Shown here piece by piece: positions 1 through 12,813 of a stretch of DNA of 64,000 nucleotides. Source of the stretch: Bilabrum cf. latius (taxonomy: Eukaryota; Bigyra: Bicosoecida; Bigyra; Bicosoecida). The DNA is taken from positions 496,001 through 560,000 of the forward strand of contig OZ237764.1 of the NCBI GenBank assembly GCA_965178125.1, read 5' to 3'. Both the position numbers and the translations under genes were made by a program. How positions within the stretch are numbered: position 1 is the stretch's first letter; each line of letters starts with the position of its first letter. The notes under the pieces were generated by a model. It searched no databases, was not told the origin of the DNA, and worked only from the letters and a program-made list of their open reading frames with translations.

Positions 1-1
1 C

Positions 2-3000
2 CGCGTGCGGCAGTGCAGTGCAGCTTTGGTGCTGGACGCAGCGGGGGACGTGGACGTGTCACGCCTGCAGCGGGGATCGAACCTGGGCGGGACGCAGGGG
101 TCTGAACCTGAACCGCTCCTGTTGGCCCGGTGGGGCGGCGGCGCTGCATTCCTGGTCGCAAGACCCGGAGCCGCAGGATCATCATCCTCATCGTCATCCT
201 CATCGTCATCGCTCGGGAGCTCTGCAGGAGAGAGAGAAGCAATCGATGGGTCGGCGAGCTCCGCCTGGTGCTCCCCTCGACGGGCGGGGGCCTGGGTGTG
301 GTGCAGGGAGGGACGGGCCAGTGTGACGAGTGGCGGACAGCGGGGAAGGCAGGACCAAGGTGAGGGAGCCGGGTCGGGTGGCAGCGGAACCTCGTCGGGC
401 GCCGCGCAATCGATCGGAGGCGGTGGACTTGAATCGGTCGCCCGCGGGCAGGCAGAGCTCGCCGGGTCTGGACCGTCGTGCCCGGTTGCAACCACGTTCC
501 TCATGCCCGAGCACGGCAGCAGCAGGAACACCACCCACGGGAAGGCAGAGAATGCACCCGGAGGCCACCGCGAACGTTCGCCAGGGTTCGCCCAGCGGCA
601 CGTGGTGTGCGTGCTGCGGGGAGGCAGGAGCAGGCAGACCGTGTTCGTGGCAGCCGACGGGGCCGGATACCCGGAGCCGAAAACATCCCAGCAGCCCGTG
701 GTGCTGTCTAGCCCCCTGCCCCTTTGCATGGTATGGGGAGCCGTGGCGATGGAGGCCTGGAGGTGCGGCGAGGCAGGGTTGGCACGGCGCGCGGCGATGC
801 GGGCGGCGGCGCCCTTCCTTCTGGTGGGTCCCCCGCGACCTTCACTCTCCGCAGTAACCGCCGGGGCGCAGCTCGCGCTGTCGGCGGGGCTGGTGCAGCG
901 CACTGCGGCGCAGATCGCCAGCTAGCTGCCCTGGTGGCTGATCGTGCTGTCTGCCACGGCGGAGGGCGGGGCCGCCATCGGCTCCGGGATCGGCGAGGCC
1001 GGCCTGGGTCTACCGGGCGGGGGGACAGCGGGCGCAGCGTGGGAGTCGCAGTCGGGCGCGAGGCATCGCCTGGAGGCGGAAGAGGACGTCAAGACCAAAT
1101 GGAGGTGGGACGCCTGGGACTCTGACCGGGCTGGCTGGGGAACAAGAGGGCCGGCGGTGCACCCGCAGCTGGGGTACCACTCCGGCGCCCTGGCGCAGCC
1201 CATTAATCGCACTCGTCACACCGTCGATCTCACCCGGGCCCAGGGACCCTACGTCGACCCGCCCATCGGCGGGTACCCCGGGCCTGCCCCGGCGGAGAGT
1301 GATGGTCGTCATGGTCAGTCGTCCCCCACGGACCGCAGGCGTGTGGGTCTGCCCGCCCACGCCCCGACGAACCACAGGGGATGGGCCGCCAGCGCGCGCA
1401 GGCTCCATCGGTGGTACACGGGGTCGTGGTCCCATGCCCAGCGGCCTGTGCGAGCAGACGGGGGTCCCGCCTCTGCGGCGGAGGCCTCCCGACTCGCTGG
1501 AATGTCGCCCGCGGCGCGATTCGCCGCCGCCGCCTGTCGGCGGTGCGCCACGGCGGCTGCCGCGCTCGAGGCGGCGGCTCTGGGCCTCGCACCCACCGCT
1601 GGGGAACAAGCCCTCGCCGCGCTGGTCACTGCAGCCACGCCGCTCCTCGCGATCGGGTCCTAGGAGAGTGTGACGAGTGCGCTGCTGCAGCCGTGCCTGC
1701 GGGCGTGGGCGGCGGTGGGCTCCCTGGCCCGGGACACGCTGCAGTTCAGTGCACGCGGGAGGTCGCAGGTGCTGCGCGCTATGGTCGCACGGCTTGGTCT
1801 GCTGGTGGCGCACGCGAGCGCTGGGTAGGGCCTGTCTGGCGCGTCTGGGGGCGGGGCGGGTGCAGCTCTCGCGCGTTGGCAGAGAGAGGTTGCGACCGGC
1901 GGTGCGGGTGCAGGCGTGGGATCGGATCAGCTGCCCCGCGGTGCCTCTGGCCCTGCTGGACTGAGCCTCGTCCGCGGCGGCGATGAGATCGGATCAGCAT
2001 CCCAATCCACCGGTGGATTGCTCGGCCTGCTGCCGCCTGCCATGCAGGTGGTGAGCTGCGCCCCGGCGCCGCGCACCTCCTGGGCGCTGGGCTGGGTGGC
2101 GGGAGAGGGCGGCTTCTCGGCGGGCGACGGGGTCTTTGGGAGGAGGACGGCTGCCGTGGGAGGGAGTGTAGGTCTCCAAGGCGGTGGCGGGCGTCACTCG
2201 AGCGGCGGTTACGCGCTTGGGCAGTCCGAGTCCTGGGCCACTGCGCTGGGGCTCGTGTGGGCCGCGGCCGTCCCCGGCGTGACGAGTGCGGCGACCGGGG
2301 CGGGCGCCGTGTCGCGGTCGGCGTCCTTGAGGGGCTGCGGGGCGCCGCTCCTTCTGGACGCCGCCGGGGAGGGTGTGACGAGTGTGGGCACGCTGACGGA
2401 GGCGGTGAATCTGATGGCGGATCGAACGGGTGTCGTGGAAGATCGGATCAAGCCTGCCTCCGAGGGTCAGGGCGACGGGGACGGCGAGGAGGCGGGTGCA
2501 GTAGCTGGGGGAGGGGGCACCCCTGGTTCCGCTGGGCCCTGGACCTTCGAGTCCGGCGCCGCACAGATGCTGCTGGCGGCTGCGTCGGTTGCCGGCGTGA
2601 CGACTCCCCACGGGGACGTGAGGCGAAGGGAGGGTTGGTCCAAGCTGAGGGAGCTGGCTGCCACCAGCATGCTTGCTGCAGCGGTGCGGCGATGCATAGG
2701 GGTGGGCGGTGCTCCAGATGCATCGCATGCGGGTGTGGAGGTGGCAGCGGGCGGCGCTTCTGCTGGTGCTGCTGGTGCTGCTGGTGCTGGTGCTGCTGGT
2801 GCTGGTGCTGCTGGTGCTGGTGGTGTATGTAGTCCAGGCGAGGCGTGGGGGGCCGTCAGGGCACTCCTGTGGACGGCGACTGGCCTATAGGCGCGGGCTG
2901 CGGAGGCGCTGACGAGTGCAAGGCCGGCCATGGAGGAGGATGCCAAGGGCGGTAAGAAAGGGGGCAAGGGGAAGCCGCCAAAGGGGAAAGACAAGGGGAA

Positions 3001-6000
3001 GGGCAAGAAGGGTGCCAAAGGGGCTGCATCCTCAGAGGGGGATGGCGACGATGCGTCGACTATGGGCACTCATCACATGCGCAAGCTGCCCGCACCCGCC
3101 GACTAGATCGACCTCGGGTCAGCCGCACTGGCCGCATCGAGGTTCATGGCAGCACTCGCGGCGGCGTGTGCCGGCCATGCACCCACGCGCACCTAGGCTC
3201 AGGAGGTGCTTCAGGGCATGGTCAAAGGCGGGGTGCCAGTGATGCCCCCTTCCTCCGTTGATGATGGCGGCGATGGAGAAAGAGAGGGGACGACGGGCGA
3301 GGATGGTGTGACGAGCGGAGCGGGGTCGCTGTCTGCTCACTTGCAGCAGCTCATCGCGCTTGCGACCAGCCTGGGCATGGCCGATGGCTCAAACTCAACG
3401 GACACGCCAGGGTCCATCGGGCTCGTCGTCGCGGTCCGCGAGGCCGCCCAGTCCGCAGCCAAGACCGCCACATCGCCAGAGACATCCGATGCCCTCGGAC
3501 CGGCAGTTGGCGCATTCTTGGCTCTATCGGCCGAGATTGACCTGCTGCTCGCGGCTCCCTCCAGCGGAATGGGGGGAATATCGGCTCCGAATGGGCCCGG
3601 TGCGAGGGAAGGAGGCGTGAGCGGCAGTGCCAGCCCCCGCGCGGATTCAGGCTCCGGGTCTGTTCCCCAGATCAGCGCGCTGCCGCTGGAATAGGCCGGG
3701 CTCGCTGGCACAGGCGTATCGCACGGTGGTGGGCGCGGGCCCGGTGCGGGTCCCCGCAGTGCGCTGCACCTGGTGCTGGCCCTGGAGGCGCAGTCAGAGC
3801 CCGATTATCGGGTGGGTGCTTCGAGCGACCTCGCGCTTCAATCCAGGGAACAATTCGGGGGAGTTTCCCTGGACCCCCTGGGGGTGGGGGGTGCCCCCGA
3901 TGTGGGGTCTCTGTCTGACGCGGTGCTCGACGAGGAGGAAGAGGCCGGCATGGCAGACCTCCGCGATGCTCTAGAGCCAGCGGAGGAGCAGCCTGGAGGT
4001 GCACTGCACGACGGTGTGCGGTGGCCCCAGGTCATGGCGGCGTGCGGGCCCGGGCGGATCGGTCACGAGCAGAGGCAGGTGCTGCTGGCCATGGCCGGGA
4101 CTGCGCTCGCCTGCACCGAGCTGGCTGCCGACCGGGCCTGCCAGCTTGCCGCGCCTTGGAGGCACACGTGGCACCGCAATGCCGTGCAGCTGGGAACACC
4201 GGAACACCCAGGTGACCTGGAGGCGGCCTCGCTCCTCCGGCTCGCCCCCGACCGCCCCTCCGAAGCACTCGTCATACGGCCCGCGGCCGGTACATCTGCG
4301 GCACTGTAGTCTGCTAACCATGTCGGCTTGGCAGGATCGATCCCCCCTTAGGGCGATGGGGAGGGCAAGGAGACTGAATAGGAGACGGCGGAGGGGGGGA
4401 ACAAGCAAGGAGATTCGTAGGACCGTGCAGGCGGGGCCGACCAGCCCCACCGTGCACTCGTCATCAAGGAGGCACGCAGGGCCAGGATCAGCACAGCGAT
4501 GGCGTGCAAGACAGCGCTGCGCGCAGCATCGTGCGCTGCAGTCAGAGCGTGTGCCGCTGCAGCCCCCGACACAGCCGTTGCCGCGCTCGAGTCGGCCTCG
4601 AGGGCCGTGGCGGCTGCCTGGCTCTCGCCCACGGACTTTGTGCAAACATCCCAGCCCACTGGTACCGGCTAGGACGGATCCGGATCCGATCCACCGATGG
4701 ATTGGCGGCCGGTGTGGCATCTTGGTGTCGTTGCGGCTCGGCTGCTGGCGGAATCCAACCGCGCCGTGTCTGCATCGCACGGTTGTGCGGAGCTGGGCGG
4801 GGCACCCAGGACGGAGACCGGTGCCACGGCCAGGGAGGGCGCGGGCCGCGTGTTCGGTGATGCCACTGCGGCTGTGCGTGAGGACCGTGCGGTGGGCGGG
4901 CACGGTGCCGGATTCTCGTCCTCTGGCGATCTGTCTGGTCTGCTTGGTGGTGTCGGCGTCGGCGATGTCGGTGAGCGAGGTGAGCTGGAGGAGGTGGAGG
5001 AGGACGAAGGGCTGGGGGACGGTGTCCAGGAAGACGACGCGCTTGAAGACGACCTGCTGGGCCCCGGCTGGGAGGACGGGGGGGAGGAGGCGAGTGCGAG
5101 GCTGGCCAGTGTGACGAGTGCGGAGGCGGTCGAGCGCGCGGTGGGCGACTCCAGGGGAGGGGGCATGGAGGCGGGGGCGCGGGCGTGGGAGGACGGGGGC
5201 ACCCCGGGCGACGGCTCCGTGGGGGTGCCCCCCTTCGGTTTGTTCCCCGGGTCCGGAGCCGGGGGCGGCCCTGCGGTGCGGCTGTCGGCTCAGTAGGCTC
5301 GCGCCTGCGGTGAGATGGCGCAGTTTGCTGCCGCGGCGCTGTCGGCGGCGGGCGCGCACAGGCACGCTGCGACTTTGGCCACCTTTTTGCTGTCGTCCTC
5401 GCCCTCTGCCTCGCTGGGCAGCGGGGCGTGGGGTCCGATGCCCGGCGGCGGTCCCTGGTCTGGAGCCGGCGCTCGTTCACCCGGGGATGGCGCGCTCGGG
5501 GCCGGACTCAAGCAGGCCTCCAGCGCGGTTGCAACCGCAGGAGGGGCGGACAAAGACGCCGCGCGGAACAGTCGGCTGGGCCCCACCCGCGCCCGCGATG
5601 CCGCCTCGCTGCACCGAGCAGCCGAGGAGGAGGCCAAGCTGGCCCAGGGAGCTCTCGCCCAGCGGGGCGCTTCGGCCGCCGCGAGGTCGGCTGTGGAGTC
5701 GCTTGCGGTTGCGCTGGTGCACGGGCGTGGGTCCGCGGAATTGCTCGCTCAGAGGGCGGAGAGGCGGCTCGCCGCTCGATTCAGGGCACTGCAGGAAGCG
5801 GTGCAAGAGTACAACCAGCGGCCCAGCGTGATGGAGAGGAGGCGGAGAGCGAGGGCCTCGATGCGTGCGGGGGGCAGGCCGGCGGGCATGGAGGCCAAGG
5901 AGGAGGTGGAGTGGAGGTTCCGCAGGAGATGGCTTGCGCGGCGCGTGGTGCGTGCCCGCGTGCTGGCACGGTCCGCGAGGTGGCGGGCCTCTGTGCTTTA

Positions 6001-9000
6001 GGCGGGCCTGCGGGCATCCAGCGGGGAGGGGGGTCCGGTGCCGGCGAGGGCAGCTGCTGCCAGGGGGCTGGGCCTGGCTTGGAGCCTGTGGAACGGTGGA
6101 GCCGCGAGGGATGTGACGAGGAGGCCGGGCGCAGGCACCCTCGGATCGGCAGGTGCTGATCTGTGGGGGCGTGCCGCCTGGGAGCTGGGGGAAGCGGCCC
6201 TTGAAGAGGAACACAAGGGGGCTAGGCTCCTGCTCGGTGACACAGGACACTCTTCTCTGTCGGCTCAGCTGCTGCCAGGGGGAGGGAAGGCAAAGGCCGT
6301 GGCAGGCCGCGGATCCACCGGTGGATTCGGTGCGATGGTGGACGGCGGGGGGGCGGGCTTGGATCAGGGGGCTGGGTCTGGCACAGCTGCCGTGAAACGC
6401 ATGCGGGCTGCGGCCGGTGCGGCAGTGCGATGGGGCGGGGGTGCTGGGGAACAAGAGCAAGGGCAGGCGGCTCTGGCGCTGGCGCTGCTGCCGAAAGGCC
6501 GTCTGGGTCGGCTGGCCGCAGCAGATCGCGCCGCGCTGGAGGAGGAGGAGAACGACATGGCCCTTGTTCCCTACAGTGGCGGCGGTGACGGGGAGTTGCC
6601 TGACGGTCTGGAGCTCACCCGGACAGCAGGGGCCGATAGAATGCGCGGCAGTGCGGTGCAGGCGGGCCCACCGCAGCTGTGGCGCGCCTTGCAGGCGCAC
6701 AAGCTCTGCATCGCCGCGCTGCGGGAGCAGAGGTCCCTGCCGCTGCTGGTGCGGACCGCTGCCGGTGCGGCTGTGCTGGCGCTGTCGAGGGGGGGCCTAA
6801 GGGGTGCGGACTGGGCGCGGTTTTTCTGGGCCGAGGCGTTCGAGGGCGGCATGGCGGCGGGTGGAGTGGCCGAGGGCGGGGACGCCCTGTGGCGGGGACT
6901 CAGAGGACTGGCGCAATCGGGTGACGCGTTCGTTGGGGCCGCGGCGGCGGCGGAGGAGGAGGAGGACGATCCCAGGGAGGATGCCAGGGGGGGGCTTAAA
7001 GTGGCGGCGAGGGGGCGTGGGGGGGTGGAGGACGGTGCCATGCAGCAGTCCAACGGTGTGACGAGTGCGGCTGCGGCGGCGAGGCCGGGGCACTTGGACC
7101 GTCGAGGACTGGCACTGCCTGGCGCGCTGGCGGCCGCTGGGGCGCGGCTGCGGGAGGCGCTGGGCCCCGCGGGTGCGCTTGCCTGTGCCGGTGCTGCCGC
7201 CGCCCTGGCTTCCATGGGCGCCTCCTCCTCGGAGCGGGAAGGGCTGGACCCGGAGTCGCTCGAAAGCGAACGTTCGCTCGAGGACAGCGAACCCGCGGAC
7301 TGCTTCCTGCCAGAGGCACCCAGGGCGGGTCCATCGGGTGAGGGGGGGAGGAGGGGCCTGCGACTTGCCGCCATGCAGCTGCTGGCGGCTGCCGCTGGGG
7401 CGGAGGACGCGGGTCCCTGCCCGGACCCGGTTGCGACCTTCCTGTTCCCGGCGCTGGCCCACCTCGGAGTCCACGTGCCTGGCGGCCTGCCAGGGACATC
7501 CGGGCCGCTGGCACTGTTTGGGGCGGTGGGGGCGGACCCGATCGCGGAGTCGGAGGACCTTGTTCCCTCGAGCACCCTCTGGCCCGCCCTGCGAGCCGCT
7601 GCAGTGCAGTGCATCGGGGAGGGCCCCGTGTCCTGCGCAAGGGCCGCCCCCGGGGCCGGTGCTCTCCTCGTGGCTGCCGCACGGAGCCGGTGCCCATGGC
7701 GGGTGGCCGACGCACTCGTCACATCGGCCGACTGCGCACGGACTCTGGGCAGCGTGTCCGGCGCCATCGCAGCGCTGCAGGCCGTGTGCGAAGGAAAAGG
7801 CGCATCTTTGGCAAGCGATGCCTTCGGCGGGTCAGCGGCTGTGGCCTTCCCGCCGCACGGTGTGACGAGTGCGATGCTAGCGTACGACGACAGCCGTTCC
7901 CCGCTGCTGCCTGCAAACCGCATGGCACTGGCTCGGATCGCGGCTCTTGGGCGAGCGCTTGAGGCACAGTGCATTGCGGCGTTCGGCGGGAGTGCGGCAG
8001 GGACTGGCAGTGGCGGTGCTTCCGCTGGGGCAGCTGGTGCTGCTGGTGCCGGAGAGGGCGATGATGCCGATGTGAATGAATCGGGGACTAAGGACGAAGG
8101 TTCCGGTTTTGAGCGCTGGGATGCTGCTGGTGCGCTGGCAGCCGAGGCTGTGAGGTGGCGGTGGTGCGATGGGGGGGTGCAGGCGGGGGAGGGCTAGGAG
8201 GGGGGGGAGGGGGAGGAGGAGGATGCCAAGGGCGGTAAGAAAGGGGGCAAGGGGAAGCAGCCAAAGGGGAAAGACAAGGGCAAGGGCAAGGGCAAGAAGG
8301 GTGCGAAAGGGGGTGCATCCTCAGAGGGCGGTGGCGATGCTGCCAGCGGCAGACGCCCCGATGACAGCACACCCGGCGGGTGGGCCGCAAACCGGTTGCA
8401 ACCGAATACCGCCATCCTCCTCGGCCCCGAACTGTGCGCCCGCTGGATGAGTTCCCTGGGTCAGCTACTGCTCGCCGCCTGCAGGGCCTGCAACTTCGGA
8501 GGGTGTGACGAGGGCTTGGACGCGTGGGTGTGGGGAGCAGCAGAGGGGCCAAGGGCAAGGGCCAGAGCCTCGGATGGGTCCTCGAACTCAACGGATCTAT
8601 CAGCACCGTCGTCGCATGCGGGAAATGAGAAGGACACAGTGAACGATCATGGCGATGCATCGCGGCCGGATTCTCCCGCGTCCTCTTCCTCCTCAGCCCC
8701 CTGCCAGTGGTTCGAGTGGAGGAGGCAGCTGGCCGACGGCGCGTGCAGGGCGGCCGTGGCGGCGACCCGGATCTGCGCCGCTTGCAAGGATCCGAAATCG
8801 AATATGTGGGGGTCGGGCACCGCCAGCCAGGAGGCCACCGGGCTGTGCCTCGTGCACGCGTGCCTGCTGGCCAGCGAGGTGCATCGCACGATGGCGCGCT
8901 TCGCCGCCGCGGCTGCCTGGGCCGCCAGGGCACAGGCGGAACTCGACGAGGCCGACTCTAGCCCCCGGGAGTTCAGCGGGGTGGCACATGTTCCGCAGCG

Positions 9001-12000
9001 CGCGGCGCCGCTGTACCAGCACCCGCTGCTCGCGCACTTCCTGTCGCCGCCGCGGCCGCGGGCACCCGCCGGCTCAGGTGCATCGCACGATGGTGCCGCA
9101 GACAGCGGCAGGAACGACGACGCACCCACGGACAAGTCGGTTGCAACCTCCCTGCTCGCCGGCATGCGACCTTAGTGGGTGCTTGTTCCCTGGAGGGGTC
9201 CCCAGCTGCGTATCGCGTGCGCCGAATCCAGCGCACTAGCGGCCGTGCAGGCCGGCTCGCTAGAGACTGCGTCACGAGCGGTCGATGCCGGGCTGCGAGC
9301 GGCGCGGCTGTCCGGGCTGCCGTCTGGGGGTAGGAGGCTTCTGCTGCTGCGGGCAGAGGTGTCTGCCAGGCAGGGATCTGGGTGTGACGAGTGCTACGCG
9401 GCGCTCGCGGCGGCGGGGGCGCAGGGGCAGGTGGACGGCAGCACGGATCCCTCGGTGCTCGCGTCTGCGTGCGCCGCCGTTTCCGGCTCCGAGTCGTTGG
9501 GCGCGCGCCTGCCGCCGCTGCCCGTGGCTTCGTCCTCCTCCGCGGGCGACTCTGAGGAGGAGGACGACGCGGGTGCAGTGCACGCAGGCGCTGCCCCCGC
9601 GGGGCAGCAGCATCAGCGCCCGTCCTCCCGGACGATCGCGAGGCAGGCAGCCGAGGAAGCCATCCTCAGGAGGCTGGCGTGCATCAGGCGGGGCGAGGCG
9701 GCCGCACGGGCGGGCTTGTGCGAGGTGTTTGGGGCCTCCGCGGTGGGAGCGGTAGAGGGCTGGGGCGGCCCGCTGGCACCGGCCCTGGAGCTGCCGGGGA
9801 ACACCGACGAGGCCGGGCGGGCGGTGCACTCGTCACACCTGCCGTCGGGTGCGGGGATGGTGGATCCGGAGCCGCCGCTGGATGACGAGCATCCGATGGG
9901 CTGGCAGCCCAGGCCGCTGGGTAGCGTCCGTGTCGCTGCCGGCGCACTGTCCGGCTCCTGCGCGGGCCCGGTGGGCGTGCTGGCTCAGTCCGCCGCGTGC
10001 AGGTGCAGGTTGCTTCTCTCTCTCGCGGCCGAAAGCGAAGACGGTGCTGCCGAACAGGCCGCTCTGGCTATCCGGAATCAGAATGAGGCCGTGGACGTGG
10101 CGGAGGCAAGGGCGAGGGCAGCTTCCAGGGGGGAAGGGCAAGCACTCCTGCCCGGGGAGGAACCGCCCGCGATCGTGCCAGACCCGGTGCTGGCTGCCAG
10201 GGCACAGGCCGCGGTACGGGCGAGGGATCGTCACACCAAGCGGGCGACTGAACTGCTGCAGGCCGCGGAGGGCGCCGCGCATCGCGCCGTGCGGTGGTTC
10301 CGCTGCGCGGGCGAGTGCGGCGGTGCCAGCCCCGCGGTTGCAACCGCCCTCTTGCTGCTGGGAACGACCCGGAGCCGGAGGATCCGGCTGGCGATGGGCT
10401 TGGCCAGGCAGAAGCAACAAGCCACCAAGGGCACCTCACTCGTCACACCGGTCCCCCACCCCGGGTCCGACCCCCTGCCGGCATGGCGCGCGTGCGTGGC
10501 CGTGTGCTCCAGGGCCGGGCCTGGGGCCCTTCCCGCGTGGAGGGCCGCCCTAGGTGAGGCATCGGCGCATCTGTGCCTCCGATCGGTTTCGGCTCCGGGT
10601 CCCGAGGCCGGCAAGCGGCTCCGGGTTGGGGCGGCCTGCGCCATTGCCGCCGCCTCGGCCGTTTCGCGCGCGTGCCGCCGCTGGTTTGGACCCGCTTCCG
10701 GGGGCAGGGAGGACTTGGCATCCGTGGGCACGGGCGAGCTTGGGGACAGCACTCAAGGGATCGGGCATGCGGCCAATCCCGGAGAGGAAGGTGGCCAAAC
10801 CGGCGGGTCCTGGATGCGGGACGGATCCAGCGCCCCTGCTCTGCCCGAGTCAGCACTGGCCGCCGCGGACATGATCCGATCATGGGCGCGGGAGGCCGGT
10901 GTCCGGGCCGAGTACTCGGGAGCCGGAGCCAAAGCCACGGCCATCGCCGCGGAGGCGACGGAGAAAGCTGCTCTGGAAGCCAGGAGGGATCCGGTGGCGG
11001 TGGGGGGGGGCGGTGGGCAGCACGGTGGTGTGACGAGTGATACGGACGGTGCTTTGTCTCCTGCTTGGCCTCCATCGGTTGGTGTTCTCCAGCTTGCGGC
11101 GCAGTGGAGGCGGCTGGTGCACCAGACCGGCGGTGGGCTGACTGCCTCGGCGGAGGGCTGCCTGAGCACAGGCACCGAGAGCGCGGCCATTTTGGCGGCG
11201 TCTGGCGCTAGCACCGCTCAGACTGGGGGTACTTCCGACGGGGATGTCGCGGGTGCGGCTGTCTGGAACGGCGTTGGGTTGCAGGGGTTCGGTGCAGTGC
11301 TCAACGGCTCTATGAGGGCCCAGCCGGCCCTGGTATCGAGTGATTCTGGTGATGGTGCGGCGGGTGCAGCAAGCGGTGACGGTGCCGGCGATTCGGCAAG
11401 TGAAACAGGCTCGGATGCGGGCAGCGAGCAGCTGGCGGGAATCGTGCGGTGGCACAAGGCTGCGCTCTGGTCGCTCCGTGCCAACGCTGCTGACGTCACC
11501 AGCACGAGTGACGTCAGTGCCGGGGTCCCCCCCGAGAACGCAATCATGGTGGTGTGGCGGGAGGCGTCGCTGGCGGGCGAGACGCGAAGGTTCGTGAAGC
11601 TGGGGCAGGACCCGAACGGCAAGCCCGTGGGGAGGTGGGAGACGGCCCGCCCTATGGTGCTTGCGGCCACCCGCCTGCGCCCAATCTTCACACCGGGGGA
11701 CTCGACACACCCGGGGGCCGGCGATGCAAGCACTCGTCACACCAGTCGCTCGTCGTCGCCCAGGAGCGCGAGAAGCGGCATGTCCGCAAGCAAGGCCAAG
11801 GCCAAGGCCAAGGGCAAGGGGAAGGGGAAGGCCAAGAAACTGAATTCTCCACGCGGCAAGGGCAAGGGCAAGGGCGACGAGCGCGACGAGCCGGCCAAAC
11901 CGGAAGTACCCATGGAGCTGGTGTGTGAGTGCGGCCCGGCGGTTCTGCCTCAGTCCGCCGTGCAGCAAGCGCGAGAACTGGCGGCGGCTGCCGGGCAGGA

Positions 12001-12574
12001 GGCCGCGGCGGATGCATCGCACGGTAGCGCGGTGAGGCTGCTGGGGCTGGGCGGGAGCGATGCACACGATGGAACTGCTTCAGGAGAGGTATAGGAGAGT
12101 GATGGTCGTTCGGTTGGCCCTGTGACGAGCGCGCTGCTGGAGCCGAGGACTCAGTCCGCTGTGTCGTCCGTGCGCGGGCCGCTGGGCCGGGTGCTGTGTG
12201 CCGTGGGTGCGCAGGGCGGCAGCGGTGTGACGAGCGTGCTGGCTGCTCTAGCAGCATCCTCCGGACCGAAGACGGAGAGTGTCGTCGGAGATGACGGTGT
12301 GACGAGTGCGGCCAGCCGGCAAGGCAGCGCCCCAGCAGCCCTCGCGATGCGGGAGATAGCCTTGTTCTTCAGCGGGCCGGGGGCGAGGACCGGCGGGGCG
12401 CACGTGATTGGGGCGGGAGATATCAGCGATGGGGCTGGTGCAGGCGGGCAGGAAGAGGAGGGGAAGACCAGTGGCAGTGCACCCGAAGCGGAGGGTAGTG
12501 TCGTGAACAGCAGTCAATCAATGGCGGAGGCGCAGCAGCTGGCTGCAGGCGTGCTACTGTCGGGGTCAGGCTGA
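2..12574 (+). CDS. Giant Ala/Gly-rich protein, 5' partial, 17 in-frame TAG codons
   Basis: One reading frame stays open from the window edge to TGA at 12572-12574 (4,191 codons). It contains no TAA or TGA and is broken only by TAG at 923, 1661, 1826, 2888, 3104, 3194, 3692, 4307, 4349, 4379, 4418, 4670, 5294, 5999, 8195, 9173 and 12092. No intron is needed. The product is rich in Ala, Gly, Ser and Arg with many short amphipathic Ala-rich helices; the stretch around 9200-9400 has a TPR-like look. Lys/Gly-rich clusters lie at about 2930-3040, 8215-8325 and 11785-11880, and acidic runs are scattered between. I recognise no catalytic motif. A scaffold or axoneme-type solenoid is possible but is only a guess. 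Several 10-mers recur throughout in different frames. The true N-terminus lies upstream of the window. Confidence 0.8.
2740..3052 (+). repeat. Internal module copy 1: Ala/Gly tract then Lys-rich tract
   Basis: A (GCTGGT)n-type tract encoding Ala-Gly runs (about 2758-2822) is followed by a Lys/Gly/Pro tract starting Glu-Glu-Asp-Ala-Lys-Gly-Gly (about 2932-3045). Nearly the same DNA, in the same order and reading frame, recurs at 8006-8338 in the same gene, indicating internal duplication. Confidence 0.75.
8006..8338 (+). repeat. Internal module copy 2: Ala/Gly tract then Lys-rich tract
   Basis: Second copy of the module at 2740-3052. The roughly 110-bp Lys-rich part differs by a few substitutions and an extra GGCAAG unit; the preceding Ala/Gly tract is shorter. 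The spacing between copies is about 5.3 kb. Confidence 0.75.
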
Positions 12575-12813
12575 CCAGGAAGGTTTATAACTCGAGTTGG
12601 CGTGGTATAGTTCATTTGTAGCGCACGAAATAGGCTCATGTAGCCTCTCAACAATCAAAACCGGAATCCGTTTTGCGGCAAAATCATGATTTCGTGTCGC
12701 GTGAGCCCAATGTCAATGTGCTCAGAGTTAACCTTTAATATCGCTCAACAGCATCACCCACTTATAAGATTCAAATTATCTATCGATTGGGCTGACCAGC
12801 GCGTGTGTTGAAT

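Noticed and set aside
3971-5365. Long antisense frames in the giant gene (for example 464 codons on the minus strand)
   Set aside because: Shadow frames expected in GC-rich, Ala/Arg-rich DNA; low-complexity Arg/Pro products with no motif.
2-12574. Large-scale pseudogenisation, or many small genes ending in TAG
   Set aside because: There is no TAA or TGA and no frameshift in the whole frame, and the same TAG-only pattern occurs in single-copy essential genes.
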